Assembly (NCBI RefSeq): GCF_011947265.1
Contig: NZ_JAATHD010000010.1
Span: forward strand, 124,001-188,000
Reading direction: 5' to 3'
Length of the DNA stretch: 64,000 bases
Source: Paenibacillus sp. HB172176
Lineage (GTDB): Bacteria > Bacillota > Bacilli > Paenibacillales > Paenibacillaceae
Shown here: piece after piece, positions 20,709 through 29,071 of the stretch
How the letters are laid out: every line of letters starts with the position of its first letter
Numbering within the stretch: position 1 is the stretch's first letter
Position numbers and translations under genes: made by a program
Notes under the pieces: model-generated
Told to the model about the DNA's origin: nothing
Databases searched by the model: none
Seen by the model: only the letters and a program-made list of their open reading frames with translations

Positions 20709-22493
20709 ATGATCTTTCAGAGCTACAGGCCATTCAAAAGTTTAAAAATAAAAATATTGGCTGCCTTTGCGCTATTCATTGTTCTGCCTGTTTTACTGAT
20801 CTATTATATCAATACCGAGATGTCCAACCGCCTGATGATACATCGGATTAATGACGCTAATGCGCAAATTTTGGATAATGTGGCTGATCGGTTGGACGAA
20901 GCCGCGGAACGAATGCTGAAAGCCTCGAATCTGATTGTGTATGATAATGAGCTTCTGGACTTGCTGAAGACGGACAAGTCCTGGATTGAGGATTACGGCA
21001 GCTTTCAAAAATCGCTCCATGTTTCAGTCAAGCTCCAGAACATCCGGAATTTTTTCCCTGACGGCCGCGCTTTTTTAGCTGTTGTCGATGATCGCGGACA
21101 TCTGCTGTCCACTTGGGGGGAAGACGATTACAGGGAAGACTACGATGCTATTTACGAAGCCAGCCTTGAGCATGAGACGGCAGCGGAGAAAGGATACCCG
21201 TTATGGAGAACCGCCCAGGCCCAAAAACTCGGGCTAAACGGCGTGGATCCGGAGTCGACCCTCCTTCTTATGTCGCGGTTAATTAAGGGCAATTCCGAAA
21301 GCGGTTACGGAACGGTACTGATTGGGATCGAGCTATCCGGTCTGCTTCCCTCCCCCGCCAACGAAGACGAGGCGGGAGGCGAACTGCTGCTGGTGCATGA
21401 CAAGGAGCTGGCCAGCGGCAATGGAGAGCTGTACCAAACCTTGCAGCCGCTGCTGACCGATGAATGGATACATGGCAACGGCTATGAACAATCCGCAGCC
21501 AATCCCAATTATCTCATTGCAGCGAGAGAGATACGGCAGAATGATTGGATATTGTATCAGGTGATGTCCAAGGACCAATTTTCGAGTCAACTCCATGCTC
21601 TGCGCAATCTATCCCTATTTTGGATGCTGCTGCTGGTTCTCGTTTTATGTCTGGTGGTCATGACGATCATACTGCGGTTCATCAAGCCGCTTGGGGCGTT
21701 GCAGAGATCCATGACCCGGGTGGGCAGCGGGGATTTTAACTCACTCGTGCACATTAAGGGGAATGACGAAATCGCCGTATTAAACCGTCAATTCAACCGA
21801 ATGGTCGGCGATCTGCAAGCGTTAATCCGCAATCTGTCGGAGGAGCAGCGGCGCAAGGAGGAAGCCCGATTTCAGGCCTTGCACGCCCAGATTACGCCGC
21901 ACTTCCTGTTCAATACGTTGAATTCCATCAAATGGTCCGCCAGGCTATCGGGCGCGGAGCACGTTAGCGAAATGATTACGGCGCTCGGAAAGCTTCTGAG
22001 CTTTGTGATGAAGCACGACCGGGAGCTTATCCCGTTAAAGATGGAATTAGATTTTATTCGAATGTATGTTGATTTGCAAAATATCCGATACAATAACGGC
22101 ATCAGACTCCTTATTACCGTGGATGAAGAGGTGCTCGAAGCGAGCATCAACAAATTCACGCTGCAGCCCTTGGTGGAAAACGCCATCATCCACGGGCAGA
22201 AGCTGCCGTTAACCATTCATATCACCGCTTCTCGCGAGAATGGGGAATTGACGATCTACGTGGAGGACGACGGCAAAGGGCTGTCGGGACATTCGGTTAA
22301 GGATCGGACGATTTCCACTCCGTCCAGGCTCAGCGGAATTGGTCTGCAGAATATTAACGAGCGGATTCAAATGTACTTCGGCAGCCGCTACCATGTAAGT
22401 CTGACAGAAGGAGCAACTGGCGGCGCATTAGCGACGATCGTCATACCTTTTCGCAAAGGAGAGTCGGGAGATGATCAAGGTTCTGGTTATTGA
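20709..22493 (+). CDS. YesM-type sensor histidine kinase
   Basis: Membrane sensor kinase of the LytS/YesM class, typically sensing extracellular sugars and phosphorylating an AraC-type partner. It has a membrane helix at about 15-37, an extracellular region to about 297, a second helix at about 300-322, a HAMP-like linker, then the His_kinase domain with phospho-acceptor His398 in QITPHFLFNTLNS and an ATPase domain (LQPLVENAIIHG, GIGLQNINERI). Length 594 is normal. AGGGGGGT precedes the ATG. The gene overlaps the response regulator by 23 bp. It probably controls the binding protein and transport genes downstream. Confidence 0.94.
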   Translation: MIFQSYRPFKSLKIKILAAFALFIVLPVLLIYYINTEMSNRLMIHRINDANAQILDNVADRLDEAAERMLKASNLIVYDNELLDLLKTDKSWIEDYGSFQKSLHVSVKLQNIRNFFPDGRAFLAVVDDRGHLLSTWGEDDYREDYDAIYEASLEHETAAEKGYPLWRTAQAQKLGLNGVDPESTLLLMSRLIKGNSESGYGTVLIGIELSGLLPSPANEDEAGGELLLVHDKELASGNGELYQTLQPLLTDEWIHGNGYEQSAANPNYLIAAREIRQNDWILYQVMSKDQFSSQLHALRNLSLFWMLLLVLVLCLVVMTIILRFIKPLGALQRSMTRVGSGDFNSLVHIKGNDEIAVLNRQFNRMVGDLQALIRNLSEEQRRKEEARFQALHAQITPHFLFNTLNSIKWSARLSGAEHVSEMITALGKLLSFVMKHDRELIPLKMELDFIRMYVDLQNIRYNNGIRLLITVDEEVLEASINKFTLQPLVENAIIHGQKLPLTIHITASRENGELTIYVEDDGKGLSGHSVKDRTISTPSRLSGIGLQNINERIQMYFGSRYHVSLTEGATGGALATIVIPFRKGESGDDQGSGY

Positions 22494-24075
22494 TGACGAG
22501 TTTTTGGTTCGCGTCGGCCTGAAGACGTTCATTGCATGGAAGGAGAAGGGCTTTGAATTGATCGGGGAAGCTACAAACGGGAGGGAAGCGCTCGAGCTTC
22601 TGCGCAGATTTCCATGCGACATTATACTGACGGACATCTGTATGCCGGAGATGGACGGACTGGAATTGCTGGAACAAGTTCGGAAGGAATATCCTCATAT
22701 CCAGAGCATTATCCTGACCAATCACGATGAATTCAAATATGTGCGCAAGGCGCTTCAGTTAGGAGCCATCGATTATGTATTGAAGCTGACGATGGAGCCC
22801 AAGGAGCTGGAAGAGAAGCTGATGCTGCTGAAAGAAGAGATTTGTCGTAAAAAGAACGAGCAGGCTCAATCCGATGATGTGCAGTTGGAGATGAAGAGGC
22901 TTCAGCAGGACGCTCGCGAGAAGCGGTTCCGGGAAATCGTGACGAAGAGCTGCTCTCCGAAGGAAGTGCGGGAAGTATTTGTCGAATTTGGGTATGATGC
23001 TCCCTGGGAGGTTTCATTCGCGACCGCGATCAAGATCGACGGCTACGGCAAGGTCGCAGGCGAAAATCGCTTTAAAAGCGAGAAGCTGCTTCACTTCTCC
23101 GTTCGGAATATCATACTTGAACTGTTAAAATCAGCAATGCCCGGGGAACTGATCGAAACGGACAAAAGTACGTTTACGCTGCTGACGCCCGACTATTCCT
23201 CCGCCTTGCTGACCGAAATGAGGGAAAGTATCGGCCGTTATTTGAAGCTGTCGGTCAGCTTCGGCGTATCCCGTGCGTGCACCGATTACACAAGGCTGCA
23301 CGAGGCATATAAGGAAGCGGAAGCAGCACTTGAACAAACGTTCTATGCAGGTGCAGGTCAAATCATCGAATACGACGAAGAACGGTACGGCGGCTCTAAC
23401 GGGGGGGAAGCGTTCATTTCCTGGACGGAAGAAGATTGGAGCCGAATGATCGAGCAGCGCGACGAGGAGGCGCTGCTCGCGGCGCTGGAACGCTTCCGGG
23501 ACAAGCTGGCCGGTTCGATTCGCATGTCGACAGACGAGGCAAGGGAACGGTGGATTCTGCTCATCCAACAATTCTCCAAGGGCGTCAGGGAATTGGATGG
23601 CGATATTTATTCCATGGAGCCGTACCGGGACTGCTATCCGAATCAGGCGGTGAGAACCCTTGAAACGTTGGAAGATATTTATGAATGGTTCCGCGCTTGG
23701 GTGCCGCACTACCTGCGATATGTCAAAGAACGTTCCAATCATCAATGGCGGCCTGAAATAAGGCGGGTCGTCCATATGATCCGCGAACAATACATGACGC
23801 AGGTGAAAGTCTCCGATTTGGCGAAAGCCGCCGGCTTTACGGAAGCTTATCTGAGTGTATTGTTCAAGAAAGAAACCGGGGAGACCGTCATTGACTGCTT
23901 GATTAGGCACCGAATGGATAAAGCGAGAGAGTTGCTCAAAAGTCCAGGCGTCAAAATTTACGAGGTATCCGAAGCGGTTGGCTATACCGATCCGAACTAT
24001 TTTGCCAAGTTGTTCAAAAAAATGGAGGGGATTTATCCGCTGGAATATCGGAAGAAGTATCTCAACAAAGAATAA
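22471..24075 (+). CDS. YesN-type AraC-family response regulator
   Basis: DNA-binding response regulator paired with the overlapping kinase gene. The receiver domain (1-120) has the acidic pocket VIDDE and phospho-acceptor Asp55 (ILTDICMPEMDG). A long divergent middle region (about 125-430) is followed by a C-terminal pair of AraC helix-turn-helix motifs (KVSDLAKAAGFTEAYLSVLF and IYEVSEAVGYTDPNYFAKLF). The 534-residue length fits the longer YesN proteins. Ribosome site AAAGGAGA lies inside the kinase gene. The likely target is the promoter of the solute-binding gene 112 bp downstream. Confidence 0.94.
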   Translation: MIKVLVIDDEFLVRVGLKTFIAWKEKGFELIGEATNGREALELLRRFPCDIILTDICMPEMDGLELLEQVRKEYPHIQSIILTNHDEFKYVRKALQLGAIDYVLKLTMEPKELEEKLMLLKEEICRKKNEQAQSDDVQLEMKRLQQDAREKRFREIVTKSCSPKEVREVFVEFGYDAPWEVSFATAIKIDGYGKVAGENRFKSEKLLHFSVRNIILELLKSAMPGELIETDKSTFTLLTPDYSSALLTEMRESIGRYLKLSVSFGVSRACTDYTRLHEAYKEAEAALEQTFYAGAGQIIEYDEERYGGSNGGEAFISWTEEDWSRMIEQRDEEALLAALERFRDKLAGSIRMSTDEARERWILLIQQFSKGVRELDGDIYSMEPYRDCYPNQAVRTLETLEDIYEWFRAWVPHYLRYVKERSNHQWRPEIRRVVHMIREQYMTQVKVSDLAKAAGFTEAYLSVLFKKETGETVIDCLIRHRMDKARELLKSPGVKIYEVSEAVGYTDPNYFAKLFKKMEGIYPLEYRKKYLNKE

Positions 24076-24187
24076 GAGAACGGATTCTCCCCAAAATAAT
24101 CCATTCTGTACGGAGCGGAACCCTTGCTATGCTTGCAATAGTCAGGCAACTGACTCATAAACCGCAAGGAAAGGGGTTTTACACAAG

Positions 24188-25546
24188 ATGAAGAAACGTA
24201 AATTATTGCTTGTTGCAGCCTTGGGCGCAATGCTGGTGACGGGGGCATGCTCGAATGGAGGCAACGCGGCGAATGATCCGACCAACGCTCCAACAACCGG
24301 CGGCGAAAGCAGTCAAACGCCGTCTACGCCGGAAAAAAAGGTTAACATCACCTTCTGGGGCGCAATTCAGGAGGAAAACGGACCTAAGGATGTGGTTGAC
24401 GCATGGAATATGGCCAACCCCAATATCCAGGTCGAATATGTGCGATACGTAAACGATAATGCCGGAAATACGAAGCTTGACACGGCGCTGATCAGCAAAT
24501 CCGATGCGCCGGATATCTTCATCAGTTATGGCGAGACGCATCTGAACCGTAGAGTGAACGCCGGCATGGCGGCTCCGCTCGATGATTTGATGGCGCAAGC
24601 CGGCCTGGATGTGGACGATATCATCGGTTCGGACAATATTATGAAGTACGACAACAAAATCTTCAGCTTGCCGGCGATGAAGCTGGTGGCTGCGGTGTTG
24701 CTGAACCAATCGGCTCTGGATGAAGCCGGCGTCGCGCTGCCGGAGGATTGGACCTGGGAGGAGCACAACGAATTAGCCAAGAAGCTGACGAAAGGCGATC
24801 GGAAAGGAACCTACATCGCGCCGCCGTCGGAGTCTATTCCACGCTTTGCCTTGATCGAATCGAAGTCGGTGGATCCGTATTACAAGGATGACGGCACCTC
24901 CAATTTCGACAGTCCGGTGCTGCGGACCGCGCTGGAGCAGCAAAAGATGCTGTACGATCAGGATTTGATGATCCAATGGGCCGAGGCCAGGGCGAATAAA
25001 GTGCTGGGTCAAAGCACCTTCCTGACGGGAGAATCGGCGATGGTAATCGGCGGCACCCATTTCATCCGTTATGTCAAGGATACGAAAAATTATCCGCGGG
25101 ATTTCAAAGTCGCCTTTGCTCCGATGCCGCAGATTCAAAAAGGCGCGAACGTCAACACGGCAGGCTTCAACGACTACATGTCCATTAATAAAAACAGTGA
25201 AAACAAGGAAGCCGCAATGAAATTTATCGCCTGGTATCTGCAGGAAGGGAACAATTACATGATTCCCGGCGGCAGGCTGCCGAGCAATCGACACGCCGAT
25301 ATCGATAAGGTCGTGGAACTGTTCGTCGGCGACGATATCGATCTGATGGACGGGGAATCGCTGAAGCGGGTGCTGAAGAAGGACTATCAATTCCCGCTTC
25401 AACCGACCTCGACGGCTTATGCCGAGCTGTCGACGATCATGAGCGAAGAATTGGAAAAGTACTACATGAACGTGCAGGATCTGGACCAGACGATGAACGC
25501 GTTGAAGTCAAGGGCGGACAAGGCCATTCAAGCCGCTCAAAAATAG
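24188..25546 (+). CDS. ABC importer sugar-binding lipoprotein (CUT1 type)
   Basis: Extracellular solute-binding lipoprotein that captures a carbohydrate for the permeases downstream. Signal peptide with lipobox VTGAC (Cys21), then a Thr/Ser/Pro-rich linker and a family-1 binding fold beginning VNITFWGAIQEENGPKDVVD. Length 452 is typical. AAGGAAAGGGG lies before the ATG. A terminator-like hairpin follows the stop, so this gene is likely expressed above the permease genes. Ligand unknown; the downstream sulfatase and glycosidase suggest an oligosaccharide from a decorated glycan. Confidence 0.93.
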   Translation: MKKRKLLLVAALGAMLVTGACSNGGNAANDPTNAPTTGGESSQTPSTPEKKVNITFWGAIQEENGPKDVVDAWNMANPNIQVEYVRYVNDNAGNTKLDTALISKSDAPDIFISYGETHLNRRVNAGMAAPLDDLMAQAGLDVDDIIGSDNIMKYDNKIFSLPAMKLVAAVLLNQSALDEAGVALPEDWTWEEHNELAKKLTKGDRKGTYIAPPSESIPRFALIESKSVDPYYKDDGTSNFDSPVLRTALEQQKMLYDQDLMIQWAEARANKVLGQSTFLTGESAMVIGGTHFIRYVKDTKNYPRDFKVAFAPMPQIQKGANVNTAGFNDYMSINKNSENKEAAMKFIAWYLQEGNNYMIPGGRLPSNRHADIDKVVELFVGDDIDLMDGESLKRVLKKDYQFPLQPTSTAYAELSTIMSEELEKYYMNVQDLDQTMNALKSRADKAIQAAQK

Positions 25547-25558
25547 GAATCTCACACG

Positions 25559-25589
25559 CCCTGCGGAGCTTCGAATCCGCAGGGTTTTT
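25559..25589 (+). terminator. Partial terminator (attenuator) between binding protein and permeases
   Basis: Perfect 9-bp stem CCCTGCGGA/TCCGCAGGG with an 8-base loop and TTTTTC tail. The permease genes continue in the same direction 120 bp later, so this probably reduces rather than ends transcription, keeping binding protein in excess. A separate promoter for the permeases is also possible. Confidence 0.85.
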
Positions 25590-25708
25590 CTATGCTCTCT
25601 TCGTCATTGGGGGGTTAATAATAAACCGGATAATACAAAAAACAGACCATTCAAAAGGAGCGGCTCTTCCGGTACGATGGGCTCAAACAGATAGAAGAGG
25701 TGATGCAT

Positions 25709-26617
25709 TTGAGGCTTTATAGGATGGCGGGAAACCATCGGTGGAAGGAGCACGCTGCGGGGTACTTGTTCGTTCTACCCAATTTTTTAGGGGTCTTGGT
25801 TTTTGTCTTGTTTCCCCTTTTGTTCAGTATGGTTCTGGTTTTCATGGATTGGGATTATCTAAGAGGCTTTGACGGGCTGAGCTTTGCGGGAATGTCCAAT
25901 GTGACGAGCATGTTTCATGACGAATATCTGATACATGCGCTGAAAAACAATTTTGTGTTCACTGTAGTGACAGTACCCGTCTCCATGTTTATCGGGCTTG
26001 TCATCGCGGTTGTGCTGAATAAGTACGTCTACGGCAAATCGATGCTGCGTACGATGTTCTTTCTGCCGCATGTCGGCAGCATGGCGACCGTCTCGGTGGT
26101 GTGGCGGGTGCTGTACAACACGAAGGAGGGGCCTATCAATTCCTTTATCCACGCGCTGGGCTTCGAGAAAGCGCCAGGTTGGCTCGCGAGTCCCCATTGG
26201 GCGCTGCCGGCGATCATGATCATGGTTGTCTGGCTGCACATCGGTTACACGATGGTTCTTTACATGGCGGGCATTCAAGGGATTCCGAAGGATCTGTACG
26301 AGGCTTCTGAAATCGACGGAGCCGGGTGGCTTCATCAATTCCGGGATATTACGCTGCCTATGCTGAAGCCCACCTCGTTCTTCCTTACCGTGACGCTGCT
26401 CATTTCGAGCTTTCAAGTTTTTGCCGTCGTCGCGGTTATGACCAGCGGGGGGCCGATCAATTCAACGATGGTGATCTCCTATCACATCTACATTCAAGCT
26501 TTTCAGAACTATAAGATGGGGTATGCTGCGGCCATGTCGTGGTTCTTATTCCTTCTGATCTTCATCGTCACCATGATCCAATGGAGAAGCCAGAAGAAAT
26601 GGCAAGAAAACTTCTAA
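25709..26617 (+). CDS. Sugar ABC importer permease, MalF/LacF type
   Basis: First transmembrane subunit of a CUT1 carbohydrate importer, about six helices, with the EAA loop EASEIDGAGWLHQFRDITLP that contacts the ATPase. The start is uncertain: TTG 25709 has GAGGTG 6 bases upstream, while GTG 25700 and ATG 25703 overlap that ribosome site. Length ~302 residues is normal. The second permease gene follows after 20 bp. Confidence 0.92.
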   Translation: MRLYRMAGNHRWKEHAAGYLFVLPNFLGVLVFVLFPLLFSMVLVFMDWDYLRGFDGLSFAGMSNVTSMFHDEYLIHALKNNFVFTVVTVPVSMFIGLVIAVVLNKYVYGKSMLRTMFFLPHVGSMATVSVVWRVLYNTKEGPINSFIHALGFEKAPGWLASPHWALPAIMIMVVWLHIGYTMVLYMAGIQGIPKDLYEASEIDGAGWLHQFRDITLPMLKPTSFFLTVTLLISSFQVFAVVAVMTSGGPINSTMVISYHIYIQAFQNYKMGYAAAMSWFLFLLIFIVTMIQWRSQKKWQENF

Positions 26618-26637
26618 GACAGAAAGGAGAGGCGGAC

Positions 26638-27534
26638 ATGCATGGATCGGAAACGGCAGAGTGGAAGCAACCGCACGCGGTTATTGTCAAAAGGAGCCGA
26701 AGAGCAGCAGGCTGGCTGACCGTATTCAAAGCGCTCGTTAGCATCGTGATGTTTCTGGTCGGGGCGTTGATCTTGTCGCCCTTCATCTGGATGCTCTCGG
26801 CATCCTTCAAGGTACAGGCGGATTTGTTCAATTTCCCGATCGAATGGATTCCGGAACGGTGGAATCCCGACAACTACCTGGACGTTTGGGCTGGAAATTA
26901 CAACTTCCTGCTCTATTATTTCAATACGATTAAAATCACTTTTTTCACTGTGCTCGGCTCTCTGGTTACCAGTTCCATGGCGGGTTTTGCCTTCGCCAAA
27001 CTGAATTTCAAGGGAAGGAATGGCCTGTTCCTGCTCTACTTATCGACGATGATCATTCCCGGACAGGTGCTCCTGATTCCTCGATTCATCGTGTTTGACC
27101 AATTGGGTTTGATCAACAGTCATCTGGCGATTATTTTGCCCGGCATCTTCACCGTATTTGGAACCTTCCTGATGCGCCAGTTTTTTCTCACAATTCCGAA
27201 CGAATTGGTGGAAGCGGCTAAGATGGACGGGGCAGGTTTCCTGCGTATTTACGGGCAAATTTGCGTGCCATTGACGAAGCCGGCCATTGTGACGCTCTTA
27301 ATCTTGAGCTTCACTTCGCATTGGAACGAATTCGAGGGGCCTCTCATTTATTTAAGAGACGAGAGACTGTACACGATTACCTTGGGACTAACCAATTTTG
27401 TCCATGAGTATTCTACGGACTATACGTTGATGATGGCAGGCGCCGTGTCCGCTTTGCTTCCGGTCATACTGGTCGTTGCGTTTTTCCAGAAGTGGTTCGT
27501 GGAAGGCATCGCCGGAACGGGTTTGAAAGGATAA
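26638..27534 (+). CDS. Sugar ABC importer permease, MalG type
   Basis: Second transmembrane subunit of the importer, 298 residues, six helices, EAA loop EAAKMDGAGFLRIYGQICVP. ATG 26638 is chosen because AAAGGAGAGG lies upstream and a longer in-frame reading from 26539 would run inside the previous gene. No ATPase gene accompanies the permeases, so a shared MsmX/UgpC-like ATPase is inferred. Confidence 0.93.
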   Translation: MHGSETAEWKQPHAVIVKRSRRAAGWLTVFKALVSIVMFLVGALILSPFIWMLSASFKVQADLFNFPIEWIPERWNPDNYLDVWAGNYNFLLYYFNTIKITFFTVLGSLVTSSMAGFAFAKLNFKGRNGLFLLYLSTMIIPGQVLLIPRFIVFDQLGLINSHLAIILPGIFTVFGTFLMRQFFLTIPNELVEAAKMDGAGFLRIYGQICVPLTKPAIVTLLILSFTSHWNEFEGPLIYLRDERLYTITLGLTNFVHEYSTDYTLMMAGAVSALLPVILVVAFFQKWFVEGIAGTGLKG

Positions 27535-27556
27535 TTCAACAGGGAGGCACATTGAC

Positions 27557-28912
27557 ATGAATATATGGATGCCGGGTCAAGCGATAAAGGTTATTCGGGA
27601 AACGGATGTCGTAGTTGCGGGAGGCGGTCCTTCCGGCTTCGCCGCGGCTGTGGCGGCTGCCCGAAGCGGAGCGAGGACCATGCTCATTGAAAAAGGGGCG
27701 TTTCCGGGCGGCGTGGGAACCGCCGCGATGGTCGCGGCCTTCGCCAGCGGATTCCATGACGGTGAGCGGCACATTATCGGCGGAATCTTCGGAAAGATGC
27801 GGGAAGCGTTGTACCGGCAAGGCGCGTTGGTGAAAACCGACAATTTCGAGCCCTTCGATCCCGAAGCGCTGAGCTTGTATTATATCAAGGCATTGATGGA
27901 GGCAGGAGTGGAGCTGAGGCTTCATACCTGGGTTGCGGATGCGGCGATGAAAGGCGATCGTCTGGACGCTGTCATTGTCCAAAGCAAATCCGGTCGCCAG
28001 GCGATAAGGGCCGACGTATTCATCGATGCCACGGGGGATGCGGATGTGGCGGTACAAGCCGGCGTCGGATATGAACAGGGGCGTCCCTCCGACGGGTTAA
28101 CTCAGCCGGTGAGCATGATTTTTGCATTAGGCGGGGTGGACGGCGACAAGGTGATTCGGGAGCTCGACGCCAGCCCGGGGGCACCATTCGACGGACATAC
28201 ACTCGGAGTGAATCATACGATCATCGAAGGACAGCGGGAGCGTGTGGCCCGCGCCAAGGAACAAGGCTATCTGGCCCGCGTGCCTCGGGACAATATCGGC
28301 ATCTGCTGGAGCTTGCCGGGAAGACCCGATGTGATGTATGCGAATTTTACAAGAATCGGCAAGATTGACGGAACGAACGCGGAGGATTTGACCAGGGCGG
28401 AGATCGAGGGGCGCATGCAAGTCGAGGAGGCGACGGCTTTCTTCAGAGACTGGATGCCGGGCTTCGAGAACTGCTTCCTTCTTCGCACGGCCACCCACGC
28501 CGGAATTAGGGAAACGCGGCGGATCAAGGGACTGTACACGCTGACGGAAGACGACGTGCTGAATTTGCGCCAGTTCGACGACGTGATCGCGCAAGCCCAC
28601 TATATGATCGATATCCACGATCCGTTGGGCCATGAAACGGAGATTACCCGATTGAAGAAGGGCACGTCATACGATATTCCATACCGCGCCTTGCTGCAGG
28701 ACAAAGTGAGCAATCTGCTGGTGACGGGGCGCTGCATCTCATCTACGCATGAAGCGATGGCTTCGCTTCGGGTGATGGCGATTTCCATGGCCTTGGGCGA
28801 AGCGGCCGGAACGGCGGCAGCCCTGTCCTTCAAGCGCAAGGTGGAACCTGCTCTTCTTCCTGTGAAGCTGCTTCAGGGAGAACTGCTGAGGCACGGGGCG
28901 ATTTTGGAATAA
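27557..28912 (+). CDS. FAD-dependent oxidoreductase (FAD_oxidored family)
   Basis: Probable flavoprotein of the FAD-dependent oxidoreductase family found in Firmicute and Bacteroidete sugar-use loci. The N-terminal dinucleotide fold is clear: VVVAGGGPSG at 18-27 and the ribose-binding glutamate at residue 45 (LIEKGAFPGG). A C-terminal segment (LLVTGRCISSTHEA) is typical of the FAD-binding end of these proteins. No signal peptide, so it is cytoplasmic. Length 451. Ribosome site AGGGAGG. Its place between the importer and the secreted glycosidase suggests oxidation of an imported sugar or a linkage-modifying step; substrate unknown. Confidence 0.88.
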   Translation: MNIWMPGQAIKVIRETDVVVAGGGPSGFAAAVAAARSGARTMLIEKGAFPGGVGTAAMVAAFASGFHDGERHIIGGIFGKMREALYRQGALVKTDNFEPFDPEALSLYYIKALMEAGVELRLHTWVADAAMKGDRLDAVIVQSKSGRQAIRADVFIDATGDADVAVQAGVGYEQGRPSDGLTQPVSMIFALGGVDGDKVIRELDASPGAPFDGHTLGVNHTIIEGQRERVARAKEQGYLARVPRDNIGICWSLPGRPDVMYANFTRIGKIDGTNAEDLTRAEIEGRMQVEEATAFFRDWMPGFENCFLLRTATHAGIRETRRIKGLYTLTEDDVLNLRQFDDVIAQAHYMIDIHDPLGHETEITRLKKGTSYDIPYRALLQDKVSNLLVTGRCISSTHEAMASLRVMAISMALGEAAGTAAALSFKRKVEPALLPVKLLQGELLRHGAILE

Positions 28913-29071
28913 GCGCTCCTTGCAACGAGGTGCACATTTGCGCGGAAGGGAGGTGATGAATCGTTTAACCGCGGGAGTGCAGCGAGTTCAAGCAACAAGA
29001 CGGTAAGTTGCCGGTGAGTTGCATTTATTCAGCGGCAGCTGAACGAGTTCACTAAACTGGAGGGATGAAGA

